Assembly (NCBI RefSeq): GCF_030812315.1
Contig: NZ_JAUSSM010000001.1
Coordinates: 620,001-684,000 of the forward strand
Reading direction: 5' to 3'
Length of the DNA: 64,000 nt
Origin: Arthrobacter oryzae
GTDB taxonomy: Bacteria > Actinomycetota > Actinomycetes > Actinomycetales > Micrococcaceae
In this document: one piece after another, positions 18,408-27,254 of the stretch
How positions within the stretch are numbered: the stretch's first letter is position 1
How the letters are laid out: each line of letters starts with the position of its first letter
Translations under genes and position numbers: made by a program
Notes under the pieces: model-generated
What the model saw: only the letters and a program-made list of their open reading frames with translations
Told to the model about the DNA's origin: nothing
Databases searched by the model: none

Positions 18408-19159
18408 ACAACGACGTGAATCTCGACCGGATTCCCCAGGATGACGCCGGGGACGGCTCGCTCCAGACCCGCGCCAACACCATCCTGAAGGCCGCAGACC
18501 ACGGGACCCCGCTGGAACTGAGCAACATCACGATCCGCTACGGAGGCCAGAAAGGCGGAGCCGACGCCGTCAACGTCGTCGAGGGCTTCGACCTGACCCT
18601 TCACGCCGGCGAGATGCACTGCGTCGCCGGCCGAAGCGGCTCCGGCAAGACCAGCATCCTGACCGTCGGCGCGGGACTCACGCTGCCGACGTCGGGCCGT
18701 GTCTTCTGGGAAGGCCAGTCCCTCGAGAGCATGGGCGACGACGAAATCGCCGACCGTCGCCGCGCACTGATCGGCTATGTCGACCAGGGCGGCGCCCTGA
18801 TTGACGGTATGAGCGCCCTCGAGAACGTACTGCTGCCGGCCGTACCGGACGGCGAGGTGGACCAGCGCCGCGACATGGCCAAGGACCTCCTGGACCTGGT
18901 GGGCCTGGGGCGGCGCATGCGGCACCGTCCCGCCCAGCTCTCCGGCGGTGAGCGTCAGCGCGTGGCGATTGCCCGCGCACTGATCCTGGGAACCCGGGTC
19001 CTGGTGGTGGACGAACCCACCGCGAGCCTGGACCGCACGTCGGCCAACCGCATCATCAGCATCCTCAAGGACACCACGTCCGACGGCATTGCTGTCCTGG
19101 TGGCGTCACATGACCACGAACTTGTCCGGCTCAGCGATACCCTGACCGAACTGATCTAG
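18404..19159 (+). CDS. ABC transporter ATP-binding protein (LolD/MacB type)
   Basis: 251-residue ATPase that powers the FtsX-like permease, whose stop it overlaps in ATGA, so translation is coupled. Walker A is GRSGSGKTS near residue 80; the signature is LSGGERQRVAIARAL near 185, then Walker B VLVVDEPTASLD and the switch His in VLVASHDHE. There are no membrane segments. The first 40 residues before the ABC fold are variable. The family exports or remodels lipids, lipoproteins or peptides. Confidence 0.93.
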   Translation: MNNDVNLDRIPQDDAGDGSLQTRANTILKAADHGTPLELSNITIRYGGQKGGADAVNVVEGFDLTLHAGEMHCVAGRSGSGKTSILTVGAGLTLPTSGRVFWEGQSLESMGDDEIADRRRALIGYVDQGGALIDGMSALENVLLPAVPDGEVDQRRDMAKDLLDLVGLGRRMRHRPAQLSGGERQRVAIARALILGTRVLVVDEPTASLDRTSANRIISILKDTTSDGIAVLVASHDHELVRLSDTLTELI

Positions 19160-19225
19160 ATTTAGGGGTAGCGTTTCCCGTCTGCCGGCCCAGCCACCGC
19201 TTCCGAAAAAAGGTAACTTCCCAGA

Positions 19226-20785
19226 GTGTCGTCTTCAGCCCAAACCCCGTTCTACATCACCACTGCCATCACGTATCCCAACGGTGTGCCGCACATCGGC
19301 CACGCGTACGAGTACATTGCCACCGACGCCATGGCCCGTTTCAAGCGCCTGGACGGGTTTGACGTCTTCTTCCTGACCGGCACCGATGAGCACGGCATGA
19401 AGATTGCGCAGACTGCTGAAAAGGAAGGCATCACGCCTAAGGAACTGGTGGACCGGAACGCCGGGATCTACAAGGCTGCCCATGCCGACCTGGGAATCTC
19501 CTTCGACCGGTTCATCCGGACCACGGACGAAGACCACTACGCCGCATCGCAGGCCATCTGGAAGAAGATGGAAGCCAACGGGGACATTTACCTGTCGAAG
19601 TACGAGGGCTGGTACTCGGTCCGCGACGAAGCGTATTACGTCGAGGACGAGACCGTGCTCAAGGAGGACGGCCTCCGCTACTCCCGCGAGACGGATACCG
19701 AACTGACGTGGACGGCCGAGGAAAGCTATTTCTTCCGGCTCTCCGCCTACCAGGACAAACTGCTGGCGCTGTACGAGGCGCATCCGGAATTCGGCGCCCC
19801 GCAGTCCCGCTTCAACGAGGTCATCAGCTTCGTCAAGCGCGGGCTGGAGGACCTCTCCATCAGCCGCACGACGTTCGACTGGGGTGTGCCGGTTCCCGGC
19901 AACGACAAGCACGTGATGTACGTGTGGGTGGATGCGCTGACGAATTACCTCACCGGCGTGGGCTACCCGGACGTCGACTCCGAGTCCTTCAAGAAGTACT
20001 GGCCGGCTGATGTCCATGTGATCGGCAAGGACATCTCCCGGTTCCACGCCATCTACTGGCCCGCATTCCTGATGAGCGCAGGACTGGAGCTGCCCAAGCG
20101 GATCATGATCCACGGCTTCCTGCACAACAACGGCGTCAAGATGTCCAAATCCCTGGGCAACGTGGTGGCGCCGTCGGACTTCGTGGCGCAGTACGGCCTG
20201 GATCAGGTGCGTTTCTTCTTCCTGCGCGAAGTTCCCTTCGGCGCCGACGGCAGCTACAACCACGAAGCGATTGTGGGCCGGATGAACTCGGACCTCGCCA
20301 ACAACTTCGGAAACCTGGCACAGCGTTCACTGTCCATGGTCGCCAAGAACTGCGAGGGCCGTGTGCCGGTCCCCGGCGATTTCACGGCGGAGGACACCGC
20401 CCTGCTGGCCCAGGCCAACGGACTGCTGGATGCCGCCCGGGCCGCGTTCGAGAAGCAGGAATTCAGCCGTGCCCTGGAAACGATCTGGGGTGTCCTGGGC
20501 GACACCAACGCGTACTTCGCCGAGCAGGCCCCCTGGGTCCTGCGGAAGACCGACGTCGAGCGCATGAACACCGTGCTGTACGTGACGCTTGAGGTGCTTC
20601 GGATCGTGGCCATCCTGGTTCAGCCGGTGATGCCGACGGCGTCTTCCGCGCTGCTGGGGACACTCGGCCAGCCCGACGGCGATGCCCGCCTGTTCGGGGC
20701 GATCCCCGCGCCGCTGGTTCCCGGCACGGAGCTGCCCGCTCCCGCGCCGATCTTCCCGAAGTACGAGGAACCAGCCGAAGCGTAG
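19226..20785 (+). CDS. metG: Methionyl-tRNA synthetase
   Basis: Charges tRNA-Met in the cytoplasm. 519 residues from a GTG start with a purine-rich ribosome site (AAAAAAGG). The HIGH motif is [14 protein letters not shown] near residue 17 and KMSKS is [11 protein letters not shown] near 305; [14 protein letters not shown] and the anticodon-binding helical domain follow. No four-Cys zinc knuckle is seen in the connective peptide, and no C-terminal tRNA-binding (EMAP-like) domain, which fits the short actinobacterial form. Monocistronic with a strong terminator. Confidence 0.98.
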   Translation: MSSSAQTPFYITTAITYPNGVPHIGHAYEYIATDAMARFKRLDGFDVFFLTGTDEHGMKIAQTAEKEGITPKELVDRNAGIYKAAHADLGISFDRFIRTTDEDHYAASQAIWKKMEANGDIYLSKYEGWYSVRDEAYYVEDETVLKEDGLRYSRETDTELTWTAEESYFFRLSAYQDKLLALYEAHPEFGAPQSRFNEVISFVKRGLEDLSISRTTFDWGVPVPGNDKHVMYVWVDALTNYLTGVGYPDVDSESFKKYWPADVHVIGKDISRFHAIYWPAFLMSAGLELPKRIMIHGFLHNNGVKMSKSLGNVVAPSDFVAQYGLDQVRFFFLREVPFGADGSYNHEAIVGRMNSDLANNFGNLAQRSLSMVAKNCEGRVPVPGDFTAEDTALLAQANGLLDAARAAFEKQEFSRALETIWGVLGDTNAYFAEQAPWVLRKTDVERMNTVLYVTLEVLRIVAILVQPVMPTASSALLGTLGQPDGDARLFGAIPAPLVPGTELPAPAPIFPKYEEPAEA

Positions 20786-20826
20786 TCCCGCCGGACGCTC
20801 CCGCAGATCTTGCGGAAAAACTGCTC

Positions 20827-20869
20827 AACGCTCCCTCACCCGTGGCAACAGGTGGGGGAGCGTTCTTTT
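20827..20869 (+). terminator. Terminator after metG
   Basis: AACGCTCCCTCACC (20827-20840) pairs with GGTGGGGGAGCGTT (20851-20864), followed by CTTTTA. Confidence 0.88.
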
Positions 20870-21077
20870 ACCCACGGGACAGCGGTTCCCACAGGCAATT
20901 TCGTCAGCTCGCAGGTACTGCATCCAAGTAGTTTCCTCTATGCATGCGAGTGAATATATTCAGGAAGCAGGTAATTGGTGCCCGCGGCCGGTTGGGTAAT
21001 CGCGTACCTGTTACTCGGGTTTAACCCGGGCCGCAAACCTAGCCTGAAAAGGCAAGCGAACTGATGACGAATTCTGG

Positions 21078-21155
21078 GGAGTAACCGTCACCATTCATTT
21101 CGCCCTTGAGGTTTCACACAGGTTTTGCAGTTCCTGGTCTCAAGACGGTTACTCC
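21078..21155 (+). ncRNA. Candidate structured 5' leader RNA
   Basis: A perfect 12-bp inverted repeat (GGAGTAACCGTC 21078-21089 with GACGGTTACTCC 21144-21155) encloses a second stem CTTGAG/CTCAAG (21105-21110, 21139-21144) and a possible inner CAGG/CCTG. The 78-nt element ends 47 nt before the start codon of the repeat protein. The nested arrangement suggests a folded cis-acting RNA. It matches no riboswitch class that I recognise, and its transcription is assumed. Confidence 0.4.
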
Positions 21156-21202
21156 GCGCATTCTGGTCGGTTCGAATCGGATTTGCTATGGAGGGACCGA
21201 AA

Positions 21203-21964
21203 ATGAAACGCACTATCGCCACTCTGGGGGTGGTGGGGCTGGGGCTGATGGGTGCCACGGTTGCAGCGAACGCCGCCCCCAATGACAAGATCACCATTTG
21301 CCACGCCACAGGCTCGGCATCCAACCCCTACCTCTTGGAAACCATCAGCCTCAATGCGTTGGCAGCACACGTCAGTGATACCGGCGACATTGTGCCGGTG
21401 AACGTGGGAAATGACATTCCCCACGGGCAGAACCTCACGCCAGCCAACCTCATCCTGCTGGCTAACAACTGCGTGGCGCCCACCGTTCCGGTTGACCCGG
21501 TTGATCCGGTGGACCCGGTGGATCCGGTTGACCCGGTTGACCCGGTTGATCCGGTGGACCCGGTGGATCCGGTTGACCCGGTTGACCCGGTTGATCCGGT
21601 GGATCCGGTTGATCCGGTTGACCCGGTGGAAACGGTTGACCAGCCGGTAGTCGTACCGCCGGCCGCTGTCCCGGTTGTTCCGCCGGCTGCTGCGCCGCCT
21701 GCGGCAGCGCCGCCTGCGGCAGCACCGCCTGCGGCTGCGCCGCTGGCAGCCACTACGGTCACGCCGGTAACGGCAGCTCCGCAGGCAGCCGCTGCGACGG
21801 GGGTCCCGGCGGCGAGCAATGAGGGCTACAACGTCCAGACTGCCGTTGGGAGCCCAGTCACTGGAGTCCCGACCTGGTTGGCCGCCTTGACCGGGCTCTT
21901 TACAGCCGTAGGTGCCTGGGTGCTCGTGAAGAGCGGTCTGCGCTCCAGCGGCGCGAACGGCTAG
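21203..21964 (+). CDS. Secreted Val-Asp-Pro repeat surface protein
   Basis: 253 residues. Signal peptide [24 protein letters not shown] with cleavage expected before APNDK; GAGGGACC is the ribosome site. A short folded module follows (residues 25-95), ITICHATGS...[18 protein letters not shown], a motif common at the start of actinobacterial surface proteins. Then 15 Val-Asp-Pro units, a Pro/Ala-rich stalk with APPAA repeats, and a C-terminal SPVTG followed by a hydrophobic helix and Lys/Arg, resembling a non-canonical sorting signal. The next gene is sortase-like, so the two may work together: stalked protein and its anchoring enzyme. This link is inferred. Confidence 0.8.
   Translation: MKRTIATLGVVGLGLMGATVAANAAPNDKITICHATGSASNPYLLETISLNALAAHVSDTGDIVPVNVGNDIPHGQNLTPANLILLANNCVAPTVPVDPVDPVDPVDPVDPVDPVDPVDPVDPVDPVDPVDPVDPVDPVDPVETVDQPVVVPPAAVPVVPPAAAPPAAAPPAAAPPAAAPLAATTVTPVTAAPQAAAATGVPAASNEGYNVQTAVGSPVTGVPTWLAALTGLFTAVGAWVLVKSGLRSSGANG
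21491..21625 (+). repeat. Tandem repeat of 9-bp units in 45-bp blocks
   Basis: Fifteen 9-bp units GT(T/G)GA(C/T)CCG encode Val-Asp-Pro. Using A=GTTGAC, B=GTTGAT, C=GTGGAC, D=GTGGAT, the order is ABCDA-ABCDA-ABDBA: two identical 45-bp blocks and a third variant. This implies expansion by whole blocks, with probable length variation between strains. Confidence 0.9.
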
Positions 21965-21978
21965 GGAACTCAACTAAG

Positions 21979-22010
21979 GGGCGGGTGCTGTGAAGTTACG
22001 GCACCCGCCC
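21979..22010. terminator. Hairpin between the repeat protein and the sortase-like gene
   Basis: GGGCGGGTGC pairs with GCACCCGCCC (10 bp, 12-nt loop), with no T-run. It may attenuate or process the transcript rather than end it. Confidence 0.45.
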
Positions 22011-22052
22011 TCCCGTTCAGCATTTCAGTTTCAGCGTCACCAGGAGCCCTTC

Positions 22053-22835
22053 ATGGTTAGTCACCGCCGGAACCGGCAGAAGCGCGCCGCCCGGATGCGG
22101 GGCCTGCTGCTTAGCTATCGGGACATCCTGGTCCTCGCCGTGTGCGCCGCGGGGCTTCTCGGAGCCTGGCTGGTTTACGGCGTGGCGGGGACCGGTGACC
22201 ACGGTGCGCCGGCGGCCGGGGAGCCAACAGCGATAGTACTGTCCGGGCAGCTTCCCGACCCGCTGGATCGGCCAGAGGCGCCCGCGACGGGAACCCCGGC
22301 ACCGGTAGCGGCGCGGGTGCCGGTCGGGCAGCCCGCGCCACTGGCCAACGGCGGCACGGCCGCGGCACAGCCGGCCGACTCGTACCCGGCCGCGTCCGCG
22401 CCGCAAAGGATCACGTACCCGGCGGCCGGAATGGACGTGGTGGTACATCCCCTGGCTCCCGATTCCCTCGACGCCGAAAGCCACAGCATCGTCCCGCCGG
22501 AGACGATGGACGGCTATTGGCTGGCGCCCTTCGGAACGCCCGGGACCGGTTCCGCAAACACGACATACGTCATCGGCCACAGCTGGGAAGGGCTGGATGC
22601 CCCCTTCAACCACTTGAGTTCAGCCGCGGCGGCCGGCGATGAACTGACGGTCACCACAGCTACCGGCTCCATGAAGTACAGGGTGGATTCCGTCACCACG
22701 TACACCAAGGCCACGTTGAAGGACAGCCCCATCTGGACGGTCGCCCCCAACCGCCTCGTCCTGATCAGTTGCTACACCGAGGATCCGTGGGGGAAGAATG
22801 TGGCTGTGGTGGCCTCACCTGCTGCCGGGCAATAG
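22053..22835 (+). CDS. Class E/F-like sortase domain protein
   Basis: Predicted membrane transpeptidase, 260 residues. The basic N-terminus (HRRNRQKRAARMR) is followed by one transmembrane segment (ILVLAVCAAGLLGAWLVYGVA), a Pro/Ala-rich spacer, and a sortase fold from about residue 130. The catalytic His is in TTYVIGHSWEG and the Cys in LVLISCYTEDPWG. No Arg occurs after the Cys: the segment continues GKNVAVVASPAAGQ to the end, so the usual third catalytic residue is Lys or absent. CAGGAG lies 8 nt before the ATG. Its neighbour upstream is a likely substrate. Activity is uncertain because of the missing Arg. Confidence 0.85.
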   Translation: MVSHRRNRQKRAARMRGLLLSYRDILVLAVCAAGLLGAWLVYGVAGTGDHGAPAAGEPTAIVLSGQLPDPLDRPEAPATGTPAPVAARVPVGQPAPLANGGTAAAQPADSYPAASAPQRITYPAAGMDVVVHPLAPDSLDAESHSIVPPETMDGYWLAPFGTPGTGSANTTYVIGHSWEGLDAPFNHLSSAAAAGDELTVTTATGSMKYRVDSVTTYTKATLKDSPIWTVAPNRLVLISCYTEDPWGKNVAVVASPAAGQ

Positions 22836-22906
22836 AGGGCCGGTGTACTGACAGGCGCCTGCGTCCTCAGGCCACAGTTCGGGGCAGCACGTACGTGTTC
22901 GGATAC

Positions 22907-22946
22907 TGAGACAACTTGACCATCATGTGGATGGCTTGGCTACCCT
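22907..22946 (+). promoter_or_regulatory. leuB promoter (leaderless)
   Basis: TTGACC (22916-22921) and TACCCT (22941-22946) are separated by 19 nt. The -10 box ends 6 nt before the leuB ATG and there is no ribosome site. A TGAGA half-site (22907-22911), as in the ilvD and leuC palindromes, lies just before the -35; its left half is poorly conserved. Confidence 0.45.
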
Positions 22947-22952
22947 GAAAAC

Positions 22953-24005
22953 ATGAGCGCATCCACAATTAATCTTGCTGTCATTCCCGGCGACGGCATC
23001 GGCCCTGAGGTCATCGCCGAAGCCTTGAAGGTACTGGAGAAGGTTGTGGCCGCTGAAGGCGTCACCCTGGACCAGACGCACTACAAGCTGGGAGCCCAGC
23101 ACTGGCTGGAGACGGGCGAGACCCTCCCGGACGAGGTGCTCAGCGACCTTCGCACGCGCGACGCCATCCTGTTCGGCGCAGTGGGCGCGGCCCCCGGCGA
23201 CACCCGGATCCCGTCGGGCATCATCGAGCGGGAGATGCTTCTCAAGCTGCGCTTCAGCCTGGACCACTTCGTCAACCTGAGGCCGTCACGCCTCTTCGGC
23301 AGTGTGGGCAGCCCGCTGGCCAACCCCGGAGAGATTGACTTCATTGTGGTGCGTGAAGGCACCGAGGGACCCTACGTCGGCAACGGCGGGACGCTGCGCG
23401 CAGGTACCAAGCATGAGGTTGCCACCGAGGTTTCCCTGAACACCGCCCACGGCGTGGAGCGGGTGGTCCGCGATGCGTTCCGCCGGGCAAGCGAACGTCC
23501 GCGCAAGCACGTTACGCTCGTCCACAAGCACAACGTGCTGGTCTACGCGGGCCACCTGTGGAAGCGCACCGTTGAAGCCGTGGCGCAGGAATTCCCGGAC
23601 GTGACCCACGACTACCTGCACATCGACGCAGCGACGATTTTCATGGTGACCGACCCTTCGCGCTTCGACGTGATTGTCACCGACAACCTTTTTGGCGACA
23701 TCATCACGGACCTCGCCGCGGCCGTCACCGGAGGCATTGGCCTGGCTGCCTCGGGCAACATCAACATGGAGCGCACCGCTCCGTCCATGTTCGAGCCCGT
23801 GCACGGCTCTGCTCCCGACATCGCCGGCCAGCAGAAGGCAGATCCCACCGCTGCCATCCTGTCGGCTGCGCTGCTCCTGGACCACCTCGGTTACACCGAC
23901 GCCGCGAAAAAGATCGAAGCGGCGGTCATCGCAGACGTCGAAGGCCGCGACGGCAGTGAGCGCAGCACAAGCGCCGTCGGCGACGCAATCGTGGCCGCCC
24001 TGTAG
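22953..24005 (+). CDS. leuB: 3-isopropylmalate dehydrogenase
   Basis: Oxidatively decarboxylates 3-isopropylmalate to 2-ketoisocaproate, with NAD, in leucine synthesis. 350 residues. The start [20 protein letters not shown] is typical; substrate-binding Arg residues lie in [18 protein letters not shown]; the Lys in VHKHNVL and the metal Asp in [13 protein letters not shown] are present, then [29 protein letters not shown]. Shorter than the enterobacterial enzyme (about 363) and of the actinobacterial type. No ribosome site; probably leaderless. ilvE follows by 101 bp in the same direction. Confidence 0.97.
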   Translation: MSASTINLAVIPGDGIGPEVIAEALKVLEKVVAAEGVTLDQTHYKLGAQHWLETGETLPDEVLSDLRTRDAILFGAVGAAPGDTRIPSGIIEREMLLKLRFSLDHFVNLRPSRLFGSVGSPLANPGEIDFIVVREGTEGPYVGNGGTLRAGTKHEVATEVSLNTAHGVERVVRDAFRRASERPRKHVTLVHKHNVLVYAGHLWKRTVEAVAQEFPDVTHDYLHIDAATIFMVTDPSRFDVIVTDNLFGDIITDLAAAVTGGIGLAASGNINMERTAPSMFEPVHGSAPDIAGQQKADPTAAILSAALLLDHLGYTDAAKKIEAAVIADVEGRDGSERSTSAVGDAIVAAL

Positions 24006-24106
24006 GGACCCGCATCAGGCGTAAGCTTGTTTCGAATCACCAAAATGCTGCCGTGGTCCGACGATGAACCACGTCCACACACCAGGCAGCCGACCGTGGA
24101 GGAACC

Positions 24107-25219
24107 ATGACTCAGACTGCCCATGGCGTCGAATTCACCCAGCAGCCCTCGGCAACCCCGAAGTCTGCTGAAGAGCGTGCTGCCATCATGGCGAACCCAG
24201 GTTTCGGCAACTATTTCACCGACCACACTGCGGTCGTCGACTACAGCGTCGACGAGAACGGCAAGGGCGGCTGGCATAACGCGCGCATCGAGGCATACGG
24301 TCCCATCTCGCTTGACCCTTCGGCGGCAGTGCTGCACTACGGCCAGGAGATCTTTGAGGGGCTCAAGGCGTACCGCCATGCCGACGGCTCGGTGTGGACG
24401 TTCCGGCCCGAGGCCAACGCGGCGCGACTGAACAAGTCCGCCCGAAGGCTCGCGCTGCCGGAGCTGCCGGAGGAATACTTCCTCGGCGCTATCCGCGAAC
24501 TGGTGCAGGCCGACCGGGAATGGGTTCCGGCGGGTGACGGCGAGGCACTGTACCTCCGCCCGTTCATGATCGCCACGGAGGCGTTCCTCGGCGTCCGCGC
24601 AGCCAGGGAGGTCTCGTTCCGCGTGATCGCATCACCGGCGGGAAACTACTTCGGCGGCGAGCTGAAGCCCGTTTCGATCTGGATCTCGCGTGAGTACGCC
24701 CGTGCGGGCCGCGGCGGAACCGGTGCCGCCAAGTGCGGCGGCAACTACGCGGCGTCCCTCATCGCGCAGCAGGAAGCCGAGGCCCACGGCTGCAAGCAGG
24801 TCCTCTTCCTGGACCAGTTCAATGACAATGCCGTTGAGGAACTCGGCGGCATGAACGTGTTCTTTGTCATGAAGGACGGTTCGCTGGTGACCCCCGCCCT
24901 CACCGGAACCATCCTTGAAGGCGTCACCCGGATGTCCGTCATGCAGGTGGCCAAGGACATGGGACGCACCGTCACCGAGCGCAAGATCACCCTGGACGAA
25001 TGGCGCGACGGCGTCGCGTCGGGTGAGATCACCGAGGTCTTCGCCTGCGGGACTGCAGCCGTGATCACGCCCATCGGAATCCTCAAGGACGCCACGGAGT
25101 TCATTGGCTCCGAGGACGCGAAGGCAGGGGAAACCACTATGGCCATCCGCGAGCAGCTCCTCGGCATCCAGACGGGCACCGTCGAAGACACACACGGCTG
25201 GCTGACGCGCCTCGCCTAG
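24107..25219 (+). CDS. ilvE: Branched-chain amino acid aminotransferase
   Basis: Transfers an amino group from glutamate to the three branched-chain keto acids; last step of Val, Leu and Ile synthesis. 370 residues, class IV PLP fold (larger, mammalian/mycobacterial-like subgroup). Motifs: LHYGQEIFEGLKAYRHADGS near residue 75, YLRPFMIATEAFLGVRAA near 145, the PLP Lys in GGTGAAKCGGNYAASL near 205, and FVMKDGSLVTPALTGTILEGVTR near 265. GAGGAAC serves as ribosome site. A terminator follows. Confidence 0.97.
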   Translation: MTQTAHGVEFTQQPSATPKSAEERAAIMANPGFGNYFTDHTAVVDYSVDENGKGGWHNARIEAYGPISLDPSAAVLHYGQEIFEGLKAYRHADGSVWTFRPEANAARLNKSARRLALPELPEEYFLGAIRELVQADREWVPAGDGEALYLRPFMIATEAFLGVRAAREVSFRVIASPAGNYFGGELKPVSIWISREYARAGRGGTGAAKCGGNYAASLIAQQEAEAHGCKQVLFLDQFNDNAVEELGGMNVFFVMKDGSLVTPALTGTILEGVTRMSVMQVAKDMGRTVTERKITLDEWRDGVASGEITEVFACGTAAVITPIGILKDATEFIGSEDAKAGETTMAIREQLLGIQTGTVEDTHGWLTRLA

Positions 25220-25237
25220 GTGCTTTCTGACTGACGC

Positions 25238-25283
25238 ACGACGCCGGGTGGCTCGCAAGCGCTTGCGGGCCACCCGGCGTCGT
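25238..25283. terminator. Long palindrome after ilvE
   Basis: A 46-bp near-perfect palindrome (one mismatch per arm of 23 bp) lies 18 bp after the stop codon. It is followed only by ACTTTCC, so it is either a weak terminator or an exonuclease barrier. Confidence 0.65.
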
Positions 25284-25423
25284 ACTTTCCTGAGTTTTGA
25301 CTGCGGCGTTTTGACCCTGTCGGGTGACTGCGTCGGGTGCTTTGCTCCCTATTAATACGCGGGCGCCACCAGCGGCCGCTCCCGCGACGGGTCCTGCCGG
25401 ACCGGAGATGCGAAGATGGACAC

Positions 25424-26206
25424 GTGAATCCCGCATCCTCCGCTTCGATTCGTCCCGCCAGCGACCTGGCGCGCTTCCGGCTGGCACCGAATCCCGGGCC
25501 CATGAGCCTGGACGGGACAAATTCATACCTGCTGGGCAGCCCGGACTCCGGGAGCACCGTGGTGGTGGATCCCGGACCCTTGGACGAACAGCATCTGGGT
25601 GAGCTGGCCGGGGCAGGGCGTGTGGAGCTCATCCTGATCACGCACCGACACGTCGACCACACGGCAGCGGCCGCACGCTTCCACGAACTGACGGGGGCGC
25701 CGGTCCGCGCTGCGGATGCCCGGCACTGCCACGGAGGCCAACCGCTGACCGACGGTGAGATCATCCTCGCGGCGGGGGTTGAGCTGCGTGTCATTGCGGC
25801 TCCCGGCCACACCTCGGACTCGCTGTGTTTCCACCTTCCGGGCGACGGCAGGCACGGATCAGTGCTGACCGGCGACACCATCCTGGGACGCGGCACCACG
25901 GTTCTGGATTTCCCCGATGGCAAACTGGGAGACTACCTGGCAACCCTGGACAGGCTCGAAGGCTTTGGACCGGCCACAGTCCTGCCCGGGCACGGACCGG
26001 TGCTCCCTGCCCTTGATACGGTGGTCCGCGCGTATCGGGACCACCGCCACGAACGGCTCGCGCAGATCCGTGCAGCCCTGGCGGAGCTCGGGTCCGGTGC
26101 AGGAGTTCGTGAAGTCACGGACGCCGTCTATTCGGAAGTCGATCCTGCCGTCCGTACGGCAGCGGAGAACTCAGTGGCTGCGCAGCTGGAGTTCCTCCGG
26201 GGCTGA
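25424..26206 (+). CDS. MBL-fold metallohydrolase
   Basis: 260-residue zinc hydrolase of the metallo-beta-lactamase fold, probably cytoplasmic. The metal motif HRHVDHTAAAARF (HxHxDH) lies near residue 75; the other ligands are the His of APGHTSD near 130 and the Asp of LTGDTIL near 150, with PGHGP near 195. The C-terminal helical part resembles the RNase BN/glyoxalase-II-like LACTB2 subgroup. I start at the GTG (VNPASSASIRPASDL), as the frame farther upstream reads as poor protein. The natural substrate is not known; endoribonuclease or thioesterase-like activity is possible. Confidence 0.85.
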   Translation: MNPASSASIRPASDLARFRLAPNPGPMSLDGTNSYLLGSPDSGSTVVVDPGPLDEQHLGELAGAGRVELILITHRHVDHTAAAARFHELTGAPVRAADARHCHGGQPLTDGEIILAAGVELRVIAAPGHTSDSLCFHLPGDGRHGSVLTGDTILGRGTTVLDFPDGKLGDYLATLDRLEGFGPATVLPGHGPVLPALDTVVRAYRDHRHERLAQIRAALAELGSGAGVREVTDAVYSEVDPAVRTAAENSVAAQLEFLRG

Positions 26207-26300
26207 TCACGTGGCGGCGGTGCCTGGGGTCCAGCGGAGCCGGCGCTACCGGGCCGGCCGGACCGGGCAGGCCGGCGGCGGGACGACTGACCGGAGACGG

Positions 26301-26306
26301 TACGCT
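26301..26306 (+). promoter_or_regulatory. -10 box of the FAH-family gene (leaderless start)
   Basis: TACGCT lies 7 nt before the ATG, without a clear ribosome site. Confidence 0.4.
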
Positions 26307-26313
26307 AGGAACC

Positions 26314-27090
26314 ATGCGTATCGCCCGTTTTGTAGCTGATTCCGATCCCCTCTACGGCGTTGTTGAAGGCGCGCCCGGCAGTGAGGAAGTCACTGTCATC
26401 AAGGGTGACCCATTCTTCAATGGCGTTGAACGCAGCACCGTCAAGTACAAGCTTGAGGATGTGCGGCTGCTGGCCCCCATCATCCCGCGCAGCAAAGTTG
26501 TGGGCGTCGGACGAAATTTCGTTGAGCACGCCAAGGAACTCGGCAATGACGTGCCGCAGCAGCCCCTTTTGTTCCTGAAGCCGAACACTTCGGTCGTGGG
26601 TCCTAACGATCCCATTGTGCTGCCGGAATTCTCGGACGAGGTGTCCTTTGAGGCCGAGCTGTGCGTGGTGATCGGAAGGATCTGCAAGGACGTTCCAGAG
26701 GACCGCGTCGACGACGTCATCTTTGGTTACACCTGCGGCAACGACCTGACCGCCCGTGATGTCCAGAAGACGGACCTGCAGTGGGCGCGTGCCAAAGGCT
26801 TTGACACTTCGGCGCCGCTCGGTCCGTGGATCGAGACCGAACTGGACACCGAGGACCTCCGTATCCAGGGCTGGCTCAACGGTGAACTCCGCCAGGACGG
26901 CAGCACCAGCCAGATGATCCGGGGCGTCCGCGAACTCGTCTCGGTTGTCTCGCAGGCCTTTACGCTGCTTCCCGGCGATGTGATCATGACCGGCACGCCT
27001 GCGGGCGTGGGCCTGGTCGCAGCCGGTGACCGCTTTGAGGTGGAGATCGAAGGCATCGGACGCCTCTCCAACCCGATCGTCCGGCGCTAG
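26314..27090 (+). CDS. Fumarylacetoacetate hydrolase family protein
   Basis: 258 residues. The N-terminal 60 residues are the small domain typical of the actinobacterial group (MRIARFVADSDPLYGVVEG). The FAH core follows: VVGVGRNFVEHAKELG, LFLKPNTSVVGPNDPI, the metal-binding EAELCVVIGR, GYTCGNDLTARDVQ and MTGTPAGVGLV. Family members are hydrolases, isomerases or decarboxylases acting on 2-keto acids such as oxaloacetate, acylpyruvates or homoprotocatechuate products. The exact substrate is not decidable. It precedes gltX in the same direction, a neighbourhood common in actinobacteria. Confidence 0.9.
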   Translation: MRIARFVADSDPLYGVVEGAPGSEEVTVIKGDPFFNGVERSTVKYKLEDVRLLAPIIPRSKVVGVGRNFVEHAKELGNDVPQQPLLFLKPNTSVVGPNDPIVLPEFSDEVSFEAELCVVIGRICKDVPEDRVDDVIFGYTCGNDLTARDVQKTDLQWARAKGFDTSAPLGPWIETELDTEDLRIQGWLNGELRQDGSTSQMIRGVRELVSVVSQAFTLLPGDVIMTGTPAGVGLVAAGDRFEVEIEGIGRLSNPIVRR

Positions 27091-27145
27091 CCACAGAACA
27101 GAGGTAGCCACAAACCGGCGCGAGCCAAAAAACAGAGCCGAATTG

Positions 27146-27183
27146 CGGACAGCCGTCCCGGGAATCCCCGGGGCGGCTGTCCG
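27146..27183 (+). terminator. Hairpin between the FAH-family gene and gltX
   Basis: CGGACAGCCG pairs with CGGCTGTCCG, with an inner CCCGGGAATCCCCGGGG part; followed by GTTC, no T-run. Confidence 0.55.
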
Positions 27184-27254
27184 GTTCTACAACGGATTCG
27201 GCGGCCGATTTGGTGGCGGGGCGGCCCCGGGCAGGCGGTAAAGTTGGAGTCACT

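Larger units (their letters stand above)
20786..21202 (+). other. metG-repeat protein intergenic region
   Basis: Holds the metG terminator, then an AT-richer stretch (ATGCATGCGAGTGAATATAT, 20941-20960), a small hairpin CGGGT-TTA-ACCCG (21016 on), and a structured leader at 21078-21155. No coding frame with a credible start is visible. Confidence 0.7.

Noticed and set aside
21491..21625. Possible CRISPR-like array
   Set aside because: Units are contiguous 9-bp codon triplets without spacers, in frame within a secreted protein.
21149..21973. Minus-strand frames reading through the 9-bp repeats (Asn-Arg-Val/Ile-His or Thr-Gly-Ser repeats)
   Set aside because: They arise from the period of the repeat array on the opposite strand; the plus-strand frame has signal peptide, folded head and ribosome site.
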